A stretch of 64,000 nt of DNA from Streptomyces sp. 6-11-2 (lineage in GTDB: Bacteria; Actinomycetota; Actinomycetes; Streptomycetales; Streptomycetaceae). How positions within the stretch are numbered: position 1 is the stretch's first letter; every line of letters starts with the position of its first letter. Location: NCBI RefSeq assembly GCF_006540305.1, contig NZ_BJOR01000001.1:434001-498000 (forward strand), given 5' to 3'. Under the pieces are notes generated by a model. The model was not told the DNA's origin, did not search any database, and worked only from the letters and a program-made list of their open reading frames with translations. Positions 25,378 to 33,766 of this stretch are shown in pieces. Position numbers and translations under genes: made by a program.

Positions 25378-27138
25378 ATGGCGAACCACTCATCGGACCT
25401 CCCGGACGGCTCGGCGGCGCGGGAGATCGACCGACTCGCGGCCTCGTACTGGGACTTCCTGCTCGCCCGCGAGCCGTCGCTGCGGACACGCCGCGGACTG
25501 CCGGTCGAGTCGCTGCCGGGGGTGTCCGCCGCGGAGACCGACGAGCGCGCCGGGTTCGCGTCGGGGGTGCTGAACCGGCTGGAAACGCTGCGGCCCGCGG
25601 TGCTGCCCGGTCCCTCCGCCGACACCGCGGACTTCGTTCAGGCGCTGGCCGAACAGGAAGCGGAGGCGGGACGCTTCCACTGGCTCACCCCCACCGCCAC
25701 GCCGTACCAGCTCTTCGGCCTCCAGCAGTACGGTGACACGGTCTTCCGCCCGTTCCGCTTCGAGCAGCGGGCCGACGCGGACCGGTACATGTCCCTCGTA
25801 CGGGATCTGGCCCGCTGCGTCGCGACGATCGGTGACAAGGCCGCCGGGCAGGCGGCACGAGGCTTCCGCATCCCGGCCCCGGCGCTGGCCGGGGTCCACA
25901 CCACCCTCATCCGGCTGCGGGCATCGGCAACGCGGTACGTCCAAGCGGACGCCGAGCGGCTCGCCCGACTCGACGCGGCGAGCAGGGGCCGCCTGCACGA
26001 CGCGGTGGCGCGGCTCGTGGCCACCGAACTGGAGCCGGCGTTCGACCGCCTCCTCGCCCTTGTGGACGACCCGGACTACCTCAGGGGGGCACCGCAGGCC
26101 GTCGGATGGGCCCACTACCCGGAAGGCGAAGCGGCGTACCGGGCCTTCGTCAGGACGTACACCTCCGGCGACACGTCACCCGAACGCCTCCACGAACTCG
26201 GCCTGGAGCACTGCCGCGAACTCAACGAGCGGATGCGGCAGATGCGAGCCACGCTCGGCTTCGCGAGTACGGAGGCCGAGTTCCATGAACGACTCGCGAC
26301 CGAGCCCCGCCTGTACGCCGCCACCCCGAAGGAGGTCGAGGCCCGCTACCGCGGACACCTCGACCGCCTCACGCCGCTGCTGCCACGCTGGTTCACGGTC
26401 CTGCCCGACGCCCCGTACGGCGTGGCCCGCCTCGATCCGGCGCTGGAGGCGTCGATGACTTTCGGCTACTACGACCCGCCGACCGCCGCGCAACCGGTGG
26501 GCCGTTACCGCTACAACGCCTCGGACCTGGCACACCGGTCACTGCTCGGCGCGGCCGCGCTGATCTACCACGAGCTGGCGCCCGGACACCACTTCCACCT
26601 CGCCCGTCAGGCCGAGAGCACCACGCTGCCCGACCTGCGACGCGAACTGGTGCCCTTCAGCGGGTTCCAGGAGGGCTGGGCGGAGTACGCGGCGGGGCTC
26701 GCCTGGGAGATGGGGCTGTACGACGACCCGTGGGACGCGTACGGACGTCTGGCCCATGAACGGTTCACCGCGCAGCGCCTGGTCGTCGACACCGGCCTCA
26801 ACCTCGGGACCATGACGCTGGAGCAGGCGCGCGCCTTCATGCGCGCCCACGCGGCGGCCGAATCAGAGACGCAGATCACGAGCGAGCTGCTGCGCTACGC
26901 GACCGACATGCCGGGACAGGCGCTGACGTACCGGGCGGGCCATACGGAGTTCACGGCATTGCGGGCAGCGTGCGAACGCGTATCCGGCGCCGCGTTCGAC
27001 GTGCGCGCCTTTCACGAGGCCGTGCTGGCCGGCGGAACGCTGCCGTTTCCCGCCCTGCGCCGACGGCTGGCGAGAGAACTGCACGGGGCGTCCGACCATC
27101 AGCAGAGGTACCAGTGGTCACCCGAAGAAGGCGGGTGA
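25378..27138 (+). CDS. DUF885 family protein, metallopeptidase-like
   Basis: A 586-residue protein of the DUF885 family (PF05960). The zinc-site-like motif YHELAPGHHFH and the following FQEGWAEYAAGLAWEMGLY are both present. These resemble gluzincin-type peptidases, but substrates are mostly unknown. No signal peptide is seen, so it is probably cytoplasmic. ATG at 25378 was chosen; TTG at 25330 is also in frame but has no ribosome site. It is divergent from the peptide-importer operon across ~146 bases. A role in cleaving imported peptides, or resistance to the product, is inference. Confidence 0.85.
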   Translation: MANHSSDLPDGSAAREIDRLAASYWDFLLAREPSLRTRRGLPVESLPGVSAAETDERAGFASGVLNRLETLRPAVLPGPSADTADFVQALAEQEAEAGRFHWLTPTATPYQLFGLQQYGDTVFRPFRFEQRADADRYMSLVRDLARCVATIGDKAAGQAARGFRIPAPALAGVHTTLIRLRASATRYVQADAERLARLDAASRGRLHDAVARLVATELEPAFDRLLALVDDPDYLRGAPQAVGWAHYPEGEAAYRAFVRTYTSGDTSPERLHELGLEHCRELNERMRQMRATLGFASTEAEFHERLATEPRLYAATPKEVEARYRGHLDRLTPLLPRWFTVLPDAPYGVARLDPALEASMTFGYYDPPTAAQPVGRYRYNASDLAHRSLLGAAALIYHELAPGHHFHLARQAESTTLPDLRRELVPFSGFQEGWAEYAAGLAWEMGLYDDPWDAYGRLAHERFTAQRLVVDTGLNLGTMTLEQARAFMRAHAAAESETQITSELLRYATDMPGQALTYRAGHTEFTALRAACERVSGAAFDVRAFHEAVLAGGTLPFPALRRRLARELHGASDHQQRYQWSPEEGG

Positions 27139-27373
27139 CGTCGGGTTCCGGCCGTTGAATGGCCTGAACAGGCCGTCATGGACAGGCCGTTCTACTCGAA
27201 TGAGTGAAGGCCACGGCGGAACCGGTGGCTGTTCGCTCAACCCTGGATACTCTCTGTGATGAGGCGTGCGGGTTCGACGATGCGGTACCCCTGCATGTCA
27301 TCGGAGTTTTCCTGTTCACCTCCAGCTGCCTTTCCGCCATCGTTTTCTCGGCAGAAGAGAAGGACGTCCTGCC

Positions 27374-27757
27374 ATGCCCCCTGTAGTACCTCCTTTCCTG
27401 ATCGGCCTGATCACCGCCTCCCTGGTCAAAAGGCTGGGTAAGCCCCTCATGCGGGGGCTCGTCAAAACGTCGGTGGGCCTGGGAATCGAAGTCAAGCGGG
27501 CCGTCCACGAAGCCGGCGAGGGAATCCAGGATCTCGCGGCCGAGGCGACCGCCGAAATGCTCGCCGTCCAGATGACGCAGGGAGTCGAGCACGGCACCGA
27601 CACCGGCGCCCCGGCGGCCGGCATCGCGGGCCGGACCGAATCGGGCACTGGGCCGGCACCCACGGCCGCAGTGGCCCACGCGGCACAGGCCGGCGGCGAG
27701 AGCAAGGCCGCCGGCAAGGCCCGCGGCGCCGGTTCGGCCGTTGCCAATGTGCACTGA
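27374..27757 (+). CDS. DUF5132-like small protein, copy a
   Basis: 127 residues. The first ~63 residues form a conserved block starting MPPVVPPFLIGLITASLVKR and containing LVKTSVGLGIEVKRAV and GEGIQDLAAEA. It resembles proteins annotated DUF5132, although I cannot confirm the family by search. The first ~20 residues are hydrophobic with Lys/Arg after them, which suits membrane association, followed by an amphipathic helix. The rest is a low-complexity Ala/Gly/Thr tail. About 70% of the first 63 residues match copy b at 30473-30733. GAGAAGGA precedes the ATG. Function unknown. Confidence 0.75.
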   Translation: MPPVVPPFLIGLITASLVKRLGKPLMRGLVKTSVGLGIEVKRAVHEAGEGIQDLAAEATAEMLAVQMTQGVEHGTDTGAPAAGIAGRTESGTGPAPTAAVAHAAQAGGESKAAGKARGAGSAVANVH

Positions 27758-27907
27758 GTCGCTGTCCCCGGCGCGCTGGATGTCACGGCCCGACGCGAGA
27801 CCAGTGCTTTCCACGTGCCGTCGGCCGCTCTGCACACATCTCCACGCCGCCTTTCGTCTGCCGCCGTTCGGCGTCACGGAGGGCAGGACCGGAGAAGAAG
27901 GACTTTG

Positions 27908-28114
27908 ATGGAGGCAGGTCGGATGTCTGCGACCGGAACACCCCTGTATTCCGCCGAACTCATCCAGGAAGGCAGCGCCTACAAACTCGTCGTGACCGAT
28001 CGCCTGCGCCACACCGTGCAGACCGCATACGTGTCCAGGAGAGTGGTGGAGCAGCTTCCCACCTTCCTCTCCAAGCTCAACTCCTCGCAGCTGGGTGGTC
28101 TCCGACAGCGATGA
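27908..28114 (+). CDS. Small uncharacterised protein, copy 2, coupled to type II thioesterase
   Basis: 68 residues from ATG at 27908, with GAAGAAGGA just upstream; ATG at 27923 is an alternative. The core, from AELIQEGSAYKLVVTD to VVEQLPTFLSKL, is paralogous to the protein at 18630-18818, the last gene of the NRPS operon. Its stop overlaps the thioesterase start (ATGA, 28111-28114), so the two are translated together. No named domain was recognised. The association with NRPS machinery at both loci makes a helper or regulator of the assembly line plausible, but nothing in the sequence shows a mechanism. Confidence 0.82.
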   Translation: MEAGRMSATGTPLYSAELIQEGSAYKLVVTDRLRHTVQTAYVSRRVVEQLPTFLSKLNSSQLGGLRQR

Positions 28115-28878
28115 CGGCGCACGACGCGAACAAGTGGTTCCGTGTCCATCGGCGCGCGGCGGACCCCAGGCTCCGACTGGTGTGCTTCCCGCACGCCGGC
28201 GGCACGGCACAGCTGTTCCACGGCTGGCCCGCGCTGCTACCGGAGGAGGTCGAGGTACTCGCCGTGCGGTACCCCGGCCGCCAGGACCGGCTCGCGGAAG
28301 CCTGCATCGACGACATGGCCACCCTGGCCGACACGATCGAGGACGCGCTGCGGCCCTGGCTCGACCGGCCACTTGCGCTCTTCGGACACAGCATGGGCGC
28401 CTGCGTCGCCTACGAGCTGGCCCTGCGGCTGGAGGCCCGCGGCATCGTCCCCGAACACCTGCTGGTGTCCGCGCACGAGGCCCCCCAGCGGGCCGAACGC
28501 ACCGCACTGCACAGTGCCGACGACAAGACCCTGATCACCCGCGTCCGGCACCTCGGAGACCTGCACTCGGAGGTCTACGACATCCCGGAGCTGCGTGACC
28601 TGCTGCTGCCCGCCCTCCGGGCGGACTACCGGCTCATCGAGGGCTACCATCCCCCGCATCCGACTCCGGTCAAGGCACCGATCACCGCGTACGTCGGCCA
28701 GGACGATCCGAGTTGCGTGCTCGACCGGGTCCTCGCCTGGTCCGACCTCGCTGCCCCGGGTTCCTTCGAGCTGTGCTCGTTTCCCGGGGACCACTTCTAT
28801 CTCGTGCCCCGGGAGACCGAAGTGGTCGCGGACGTGGCAACACGCCTTGCGCGCGCGTGCGGCGCGGACCAGGCCTGA
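28111..28878 (+). CDS. Type II thioesterase (NRPS/PKS proofreading)
   Basis: A 255-residue alpha/beta hydrolase of the TEII family. The oxyanion region is FPHAGGTAQLF and the nucleophile is Ser94 in GHSMG. An acid near Asp198-199 (VGQDDP) and His228 in PGDHF complete the triad. TEII enzymes remove misprimed or stalled acyl and aminoacyl groups from carrier proteins. No other NRPS or PKS is visible within the window, so the 5' NRPS is the natural client although it is ~12 kb away. Translation is coupled to the small gene upstream. Confidence 0.95.
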   Translation: MTAHDANKWFRVHRRAADPRLRLVCFPHAGGTAQLFHGWPALLPEEVEVLAVRYPGRQDRLAEACIDDMATLADTIEDALRPWLDRPLALFGHSMGACVAYELALRLEARGIVPEHLLVSAHEAPQRAERTALHSADDKTLITRVRHLGDLHSEVYDIPELRDLLLPALRADYRLIEGYHPPHPTPVKAPITAYVGQDDPSCVLDRVLAWSDLAAPGSFELCSFPGDHFYLVPRETEVVADVATRLARACGADQA

Positions 28879-29129
28879 CGGTGGTATGCCCCCGTATCGG
28901 GAATCTGGACGTTCATCACGCACCCACAAGGGCCAGGCGCCGTGTGTTGCCGGTCCTCGGCCAGGTATGCACCTCGGCCCCGGGGGATGCCCGTACGGCC
29001 GTGCTGGAAGGCAGGGCCCGACACCGCGCATGGCGCCCGCGGGGGTTTCAGGGGACGATGCTCGTGCCGGGCGCTGAGACGCCCGGTGTCCCTGGCAGCG
29101 GCCACGAAGGCTGGGACGGAGAGGGAACC

Positions 29130-30272
29130 ATGCGACCGGGCACACGTGTCGCCGACACGATACTCCGGCTGCTCAGCCGGGACTGGGCCGGGCTGGCCAT
29201 CGCCCTGCTGCCGGCGGCCGCGGGCGCGTGGTGCGTCACCCTGGGAAGCGGCTGGCGCATTCTCGGCGGCGTGCTCTGCGCCGTGGCCCTCGCGCTCGGT
29301 CTCGGGTCTCTCCGCCATCTGGTGCATGTGGCCCGGGTACGGGTGAGGTATCCGCCACCCGGACGCATGGTCGACGTGGGCGGCTACCGCATGCACGTCC
29401 TCGCCGAGGGAGATGCCGGACCGAGGCCCACCGTGGTCTGGATGCCGGGTGGCCATGCCGGCGGGTACGCCATGTACCGGCTGCACGCACTGACGCGGGA
29501 ACGGACGCGTTCGGTCCTGGTGGACCGTCCGGGCTCCGGCTGGAGCGACCCGGGCCCGTTCCCGCGCACGACGGCAGCCGAAGCCGTCGAACTGCTCACG
29601 GCCCTGGAGCGGGCCGGCGAAAAGGGGCCCTACGTCTTCGTGGGGCACTCCTTCGGGGGACTGCTCATGGCCAACACCGCCAGGCGCCGCCCCGACCTGG
29701 TGGCCGGTCTGGTGCTGCTCGATCCCACCCCGCCCGATGTCGTCGCCTTCGGCCCGTCGCTTCCGGCCCTGCGGCATGCCGTGAGGGACCAGACCGCCCT
29801 CGCGCTGCGCCACCTCTTCGGCCTCCACGCCTTCTTGCGCGGCAACGAGGCACACTCTTCCGAGGACCCGACGGAGGTTCTCGCCGTGATCGAGACCAGG
29901 ACCAAGGCGAACTGCGCCGCGGCATCGATCCTGCGACAGTTGTCGCCGGGCGGCATCACCCGAGACGGTTGGCAGACGGTCGTACACGACGGCGAGCTCG
30001 GTTCGCTCCCTCTCCTCCTCGTGGCGCCACGCGATCTGACGGGCGGTGACAAGATCTTCGACACGGTCGACGATCCGGAGGAGAGCGCCCGCGTACGGCA
30101 CTTCTTCCTCACCGTGAGAGAACGCTTTCTCGCAGCCTCAAGCGCTGCCCGGAGGGTCTACACCCCGGAGGGAACCGGCCACGATTTTCCCGACCGCGTA
30201 CCCGAGTTCGTCGTGCAGGTGGTGGGATCACTGCTGGACGAACGCACGCCGGGCGCACCGGACCCCTTCTGA
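29130..30272 (+). CDS. Membrane-anchored alpha/beta hydrolase
   Basis: 380 residues. Two hydrophobic segments (~20-40 and ~43-62) precede an alpha/beta hydrolase fold with the HGG-like WMPGGHAGG, nucleophile Ser174 in VGHSFGG, and a late GTGHDFP carrying the likely catalytic His. It would sit in the cytoplasmic membrane with an undefined ester, amide or epoxide substrate. ATG at 29130 follows GGAGAGGG; an upstream ATG at 29058 also has a ribosome-site-like sequence, so the start is not certain. It lies ~250 bases after the TEII gene and before the second DUF5132-like gene. Confidence 0.85.
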   Translation: MRPGTRVADTILRLLSRDWAGLAIALLPAAAGAWCVTLGSGWRILGGVLCAVALALGLGSLRHLVHVARVRVRYPPPGRMVDVGGYRMHVLAEGDAGPRPTVVWMPGGHAGGYAMYRLHALTRERTRSVLVDRPGSGWSDPGPFPRTTAAEAVELLTALERAGEKGPYVFVGHSFGGLLMANTARRRPDLVAGLVLLDPTPPDVVAFGPSLPALRHAVRDQTALALRHLFGLHAFLRGNEAHSSEDPTEVLAVIETRTKANCAAASILRQLSPGGITRDGWQTVVHDGELGSLPLLLVAPRDLTGGDKIFDTVDDPEESARVRHFFLTVRERFLAASSAARRVYTPEGTGHDFPDRVPEFVVQVVGSLLDERTPGAPDPF

Positions 30273-30472
30273 CCCCGCTCCGCGGCCACGGTCTGATCCG
30301 GCGCGTCTCCGCCCGAACGAATGAAAGGCGTCGGCGTCCCCGGGCGTATCGGCCGAGGGCCGACTACGGTGTTTTTCGGTGGGGGTGATATTTCTGCCAG
30401 CACCGCCGGCCGGGCGGTAGCGGCAGGTGCGACGGCGGCAACCGTGCCGTGTACACAAGAGAGGGTTCACCC

Positions 30473-30733
30473 ATGACCCCTGTAGCTCCTCCCTTTCTCG
30501 TTGGCCTCATCACGGCCCCTCTGATCAAGAGAGTGGCGAAACCGCTGGTGCGAGGCATCATCAAGACGTCGGTCGGCCTGACCTTCGAAGTCAGGCGCGC
30601 AGTCATCGAGGCAGGCGAGGAGATTCAGGACCTCACCGCCCAAGTGGCTGCCGAGAAGCTGTCGAGTTCGGCTCGCGCGCGTCGAGTGAAGGCCGACGGC
30701 GAGGTAACGGCGCAGGGTGCCACCGTCGGCTGA
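30473..30733 (+). CDS. DUF5132-like small protein, copy b
   Basis: 86 residues, starting MTPVAPPFLVGLITAPLIKR, with KTSVGLTFEVRRAVIEAGEE in the middle. Its first 63 residues match copy a (27374-27757) closely, while the tail is shorter and different. The N-terminal hydrophobic stretch followed by basic residues suggests peripheral or single-pass membrane association. A GAGAGGG sequence precedes the ATG. The 200-base gap upstream shows no clear promoter to me. Together copies a and b bracket the TEII/hydrolase locus. Confidence 0.75.
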   Translation: MTPVAPPFLVGLITAPLIKRVAKPLVRGIIKTSVGLTFEVRRAVIEAGEEIQDLTAQVAAEKLSSSARARRVKADGEVTAQGATVG

Positions 30734-30858
30734 AGACTGACGGTCCGCGAGAAGCCGGTTACGGGTGGGAGCAGCCTGCTCCACACCCCGCCGTTTCTTA
30801 CGGCTGCACAGACTGCGCGTCGGGAGCGATCTCGACCTCGCCCGCGCGCCATCGACTC

Positions 30859-31807
30859 TGCCGACCAGGGCCGTGCCCGCGCCGCCGCGCACCAGACCGA
30901 TGCCGGCCCACAGGTTCGGATGGATCTCCAGGTCGTCCCGGGTGCCGCCGTGCAGGGCGAGCATGCGCCGCTGTCCCTCGGACTCGCTGCGGGCCAGCCC
31001 GCTCTGCACACCGCGTATGGTCTCGTCGTCGAACCCGTCCAGCAGACGCCGTGCCTCGGCCCACGCCTGCTCGGAAGTGTCGCGGGAGATGACGTGGAGG
31101 CGGATGCCGAAGCGGATGCCCCGGCCTTCCTTGTCGGCCAGTTCCCGTATCCAGGCGACCTTCTCGGCGACGGCGGCGGGTGGCTCGCCCCAGGTGAGGT
31201 AGACGTCGGCGTGGCGGGCGGCGACCTCGCCCGCGGCCGGTGAGGAGCCCGCGAAGCAGATCTCCGGGCGCGGATCGGGCAGCCGGATCAGCTTCGCGCC
31301 CTCGACCCGGAGGTGCTCGCCCGCCAGGTCCACGCTGCGGCCCTCCCACAGCGCCCGCAGGATGTGCAGGAACTCGTCGGTACGAGCGTAGCGGGCGTCC
31401 TTGTCCAGGAAGTCGCCGTAGGCGCGCTGCTCCCGGCTCTCTCCCCCGGTGACCACGTTGATCAGCAGCCGACCGCCGGTCTGCCGCTGGAAGGTGGAGG
31501 TGGAGGCCATCTGCGCGGCCAGCGTGGGTGAGACGAAGCCGGGGCGGAAGGCGACCAGGAATCTCAGGCGCTGGGTGTGCTGGCTCACCATGGCGGTGGT
31601 CAGCCAGGCGTCCTCGCACCACGCTCCGGTCGGGGTGAGCGCGCCGGTGAACCCCAGGTCCTCGGCCGCGCTCGCGATCCGGGTGAGGTAGGCGACACTC
31701 GGCGGACGGTCGCCGCCGGACGGCGTGGCAGGAGTGCCGTGACCGCCGCCGACGACGTGGCGGCTGTCGCCGTTGGTGGGCAGGAACCAGTGGAAGGCGA
31801 GGGTCAT
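30859..31807 (-). pseudogene. ssuD: 3'-truncated alkanesulfonate monooxygenase (SsuD-type)
   Basis: About 316 residues of a FMNH2-dependent SsuD-type monooxygenase: FHWFLPTNGDSR at the start, TGAWCEDAW, and up to LWAGIGLVRGGAGTALVG. The family then continues for ~55-60 residues (AEYAALGID..., SGYPHLEE), which are absent here. The frame runs on by chance into unrelated, Arg-rich sequence antisense to the DUF5132-like gene. The enzyme releases sulfite from alkanesulfonates with reduced flavin from SsuE. The missing C-terminus includes part of the barrel, so activity is doubtful. Start ATG overlaps the ssuE stop by four bases (ATGA). Confidence 0.8.
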
Positions 31808-32361
31808 GCCGTGGCCGCCAGCACCGTGGCTCGGCCACCCAGCGCGACGGAGAACTGGTCGGTGACCTGGGCCAGGGCCTCGGCCGAACCCGGCGCGACT
31901 GTCAGGGTGCCGTCGTCACCGACGTTGATGTCCCTGTCGAGGGTGAACCAGCCCGGGACGATGTGCGCGGCGCCCATGGAGTTCAGCACGGGGCGCAGCG
32001 CGTAGTCGATGGCCAGGACATGGGCCGTGCTGCCACCGGTGGCCAGCGGCAGCACGGTCTTGCCGGTCAGGGCGTACTGCGGAAGCAGATCGAGGAGTGA
32101 CTTGAGCAGGCCGGAGTAGGCGGCCTTGTAGATCGGGGTGCCGATCACCACTCCGTCAGCACGCTCGAACAGGGCGGCGGCGTCGCCGATCGCCGGGTGC
32201 CGGAAGTCGGCGCCGAGCAGCGCGTCGGCGGGCAGGGTGCGGACGTCCAGCGGGATCACGTCGTGGCCCTGGGCGGCGAGGCGGTGGTCCAGGTGGCGCA
32301 GCAGTTTCGCGGTGCGGGAGGTGGCGGAGGGACTGCCGGAGACGGACAGGACGGTGGCCAT
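31804..32361 (-). CDS. ssuE: NAD(P)H-dependent FMN reductase (SsuE-type)
   Basis: A 185-residue flavodoxin-fold reductase. The FMN phosphate loop is SGSPSATSRT and the family motif is GTPIYKAAYSGLLKSLLDLLPQ. It supplies FMNH2 to SsuD-type monooxygenases for sulfonate-sulfur use. The frame is open further upstream only because the preceding LLM gene is frameshifted. ATG at 32361 has GAAAGG upstream and gives the normal family length. It is intact although both neighbouring monooxygenase genes are damaged. Confidence 0.93.
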   Translation of the reverse strand: MATVLSVSGSPSATSRTAKLLRHLDHRLAAQGHDVIPLDVRTLPADALLGADFRHPAIGDAAALFERADGVVIGTPIYKAAYSGLLKSLLDLLPQYALTGKTVLPLATGGSTAHVLAIDYALRPVLNSMGAAHIVPGWFTLDRDINVGDDGTLTVAPGSAEALAQVTDQFSVALGGRATVLAATA

Positions 32362-32374
32362 GGGCGGGGACCTT

Positions 32375-33230
32375 TCAGTGGCGGGTGGGTTCGGCCGGCG
32401 AGAGGGGTTCGGGCGCCTGCCACAGGGGGCCTCGCGCCGCACCACCGGTGCGATCTCCTCGGCGAAGCGCCGTAGTTGGTCGATCTGCTCGGGCAGCGAC
32501 AGTCCCGAGGTGTCGACGGTGATGGACTGGAGGTCGTGGCGGTATGCCGCGTGGAAGCCCAGGATCTTGTCGGTGATCTGCTGTGGACTGCCGATGAGGT
32601 GGGGGCCGTCCGCGACGGCGTCCTCGATGGTGTGGAAGGGGGTGTTGTAGCCGGGCCGGCCCTCCAGGTGGGGCTTGTGGGTCTGCCGGACGCGGGCCTC
32701 GTAGTAGTCCTTGAAGCGGGTTACTGCCTGCTGGGTGGTGTCCGCGATGAACAGTCCTCCCGAGCCGGCTCCCACGTACGCGGTGCGCGGGTCGTGGCCG
32801 TACGCCTCGAAGCGTTCGCGGTAGTGCTCGATGAGCCGGGCGTACGCCCCGCGGCTGGATGGCGTTGGCGCTGAACAGCGGATCTCCGTGGCGGGCAGCC
32901 AGTTCCGGGGAGTTGAGGCTGGTGGCCGAGCCGTGCCAGCCGCGTGGCGGACGGCCGCCGTATGGGCGGGGAACGGTGGTGGTGTCCGTCAGTGGCGGCC
33001 GGAACCTGCCCTGCCAGGTGACTTTCTCCTCGCGCCAGAGTCTGCGCAGGAGTTCGTACTTCTCGGCCTGGTACTCCCATTGCAGGCCCTCATCGAGGCC
33101 GAAGAGGCCGAAGTGGCCCGCTTCCGCGCCCTTGCCGATGACCAGTTCCAGCCGGCCGCGCGAGAGCTGGTGCAGGGTGGCGTAGTCCTCGGCGACCCGC
33201 ACCGGGTCGAGGACGGCCAGGACCGTGACA
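32375..33230 (-). pseudogene. LLM-class flavin monooxygenase, 5'-truncated and frameshifted
   Basis: The family region starts abruptly at TVLAVLDPVRVAEDYATLHQ and the first ~90-100 residues are missing. It reads normally through QWEYQAEKYELLRRLW to FSANAIQP. One extra G in the run near 32850 then shifts the frame (ARLIEHYRERFEAYGHDP... continues in a second frame). One missing C near 32427 shifts it back to the end APEPLSPAEPTRH. The two indels nearly cancel and might be sequencing errors, but the lost N-terminus is real within this assembly. The context (ssuE, ssuD) suggests sulfur-compound oxidation. Confidence 0.82.
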
Positions 33231-33766
33231 CCGCGGTGAACCTGCTCGGCCCCACTCTCACCGCCGTCATCGGACTCACCCTGCACGAGACCGCCTACGC
33301 CGCCGAGGTGGTGCGCGGCGGCATCCTGTCCGTGGACGCCGGGCAGACCGAGGCCGCCCAGGCCCTCGGCCTCGGCAGATGGCGCACCTTGCGCCGAATC
33401 GTCGTACCCCAGGCGATGCGCTCCATCGTGCCGACCGCGGGCAACATGCTGATCGGCGCGCTCAAGGGCACGAGCATCGTCAGCGTGCTGGCCGTCCACG
33501 ACCTGCTGTTCTCCGTGCAGCTGATCTACAACCGGACGTACCAGGTGATCCCGCTGCTGATGGTCGCGACCTTCTGGTACGTCGCGGTCACCTCCGTCCT
33601 CGGCGCAGGCCAGTACTACGTCGAGCGGTACTACGCCCGCGGTGCCGCGCGGACTCTGCCGCCCACACCGCTCGGGCGGCTGCGCCTGCGCCTCATCGCT
33701 CTGCGCGCCCGGCTGTACCGGGTGGCCGCCGCCGACGCCCGCCCCTCTGTCGGCGGTGACCGATGA
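33230..33766 (+). pseudogene. Headless amino-acid ABC transporter permease
   Basis: Only the C-terminal ~175 residues of a HisM/GlnP-type permease remain: AVIGLTLHETAYAAEVVRGG, the EAA loop EAAQALGLGRWRTLRRIVVPQA, and later TM segments. The N-terminal TM helices are missing; upstream of ~33230 the sequence belongs to the antisense LLM monooxygenase. No start codon with a ribosome site is seen at the junction. The stop overlaps the next gene's start (ATGA at 33763), so the original operon continued into the FAD/NAD(P)-binding gene. Confidence 0.8.

Noticed and set aside
27161..27190. Short repeats (GGCCTGAACAGGCC and two ACAGGCCGT) after the DUF885 gene
   Set aside because: The stem is only 5 bp and the repeats are short. 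It may be a weak terminator, but that is not supported enough to annotate.
30300..30472. Possible SigB-type promoter (GTTTTTCGG...GGGTGAT) before the second DUF5132-like gene
   Set aside because: The -10-like part departs from GGGTAT and the other DUF5132-like gene has no matching element, so I could not support it.
30467..30858. Continuation of the ssuD frame to 446 residues
   Set aside because: The extra residues are Arg-rich, match nothing in the SsuD family and run antisense through the DUF5132-like gene, so this is readthrough of a truncated gene.
31804..32775. A single 323-residue frame joining LLM monooxygenase and SsuE
   Set aside because: SsuE has its own ribosome site and start at 32361. 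The frame is joined only because the upstream gene carries a one-base loss near 32427.
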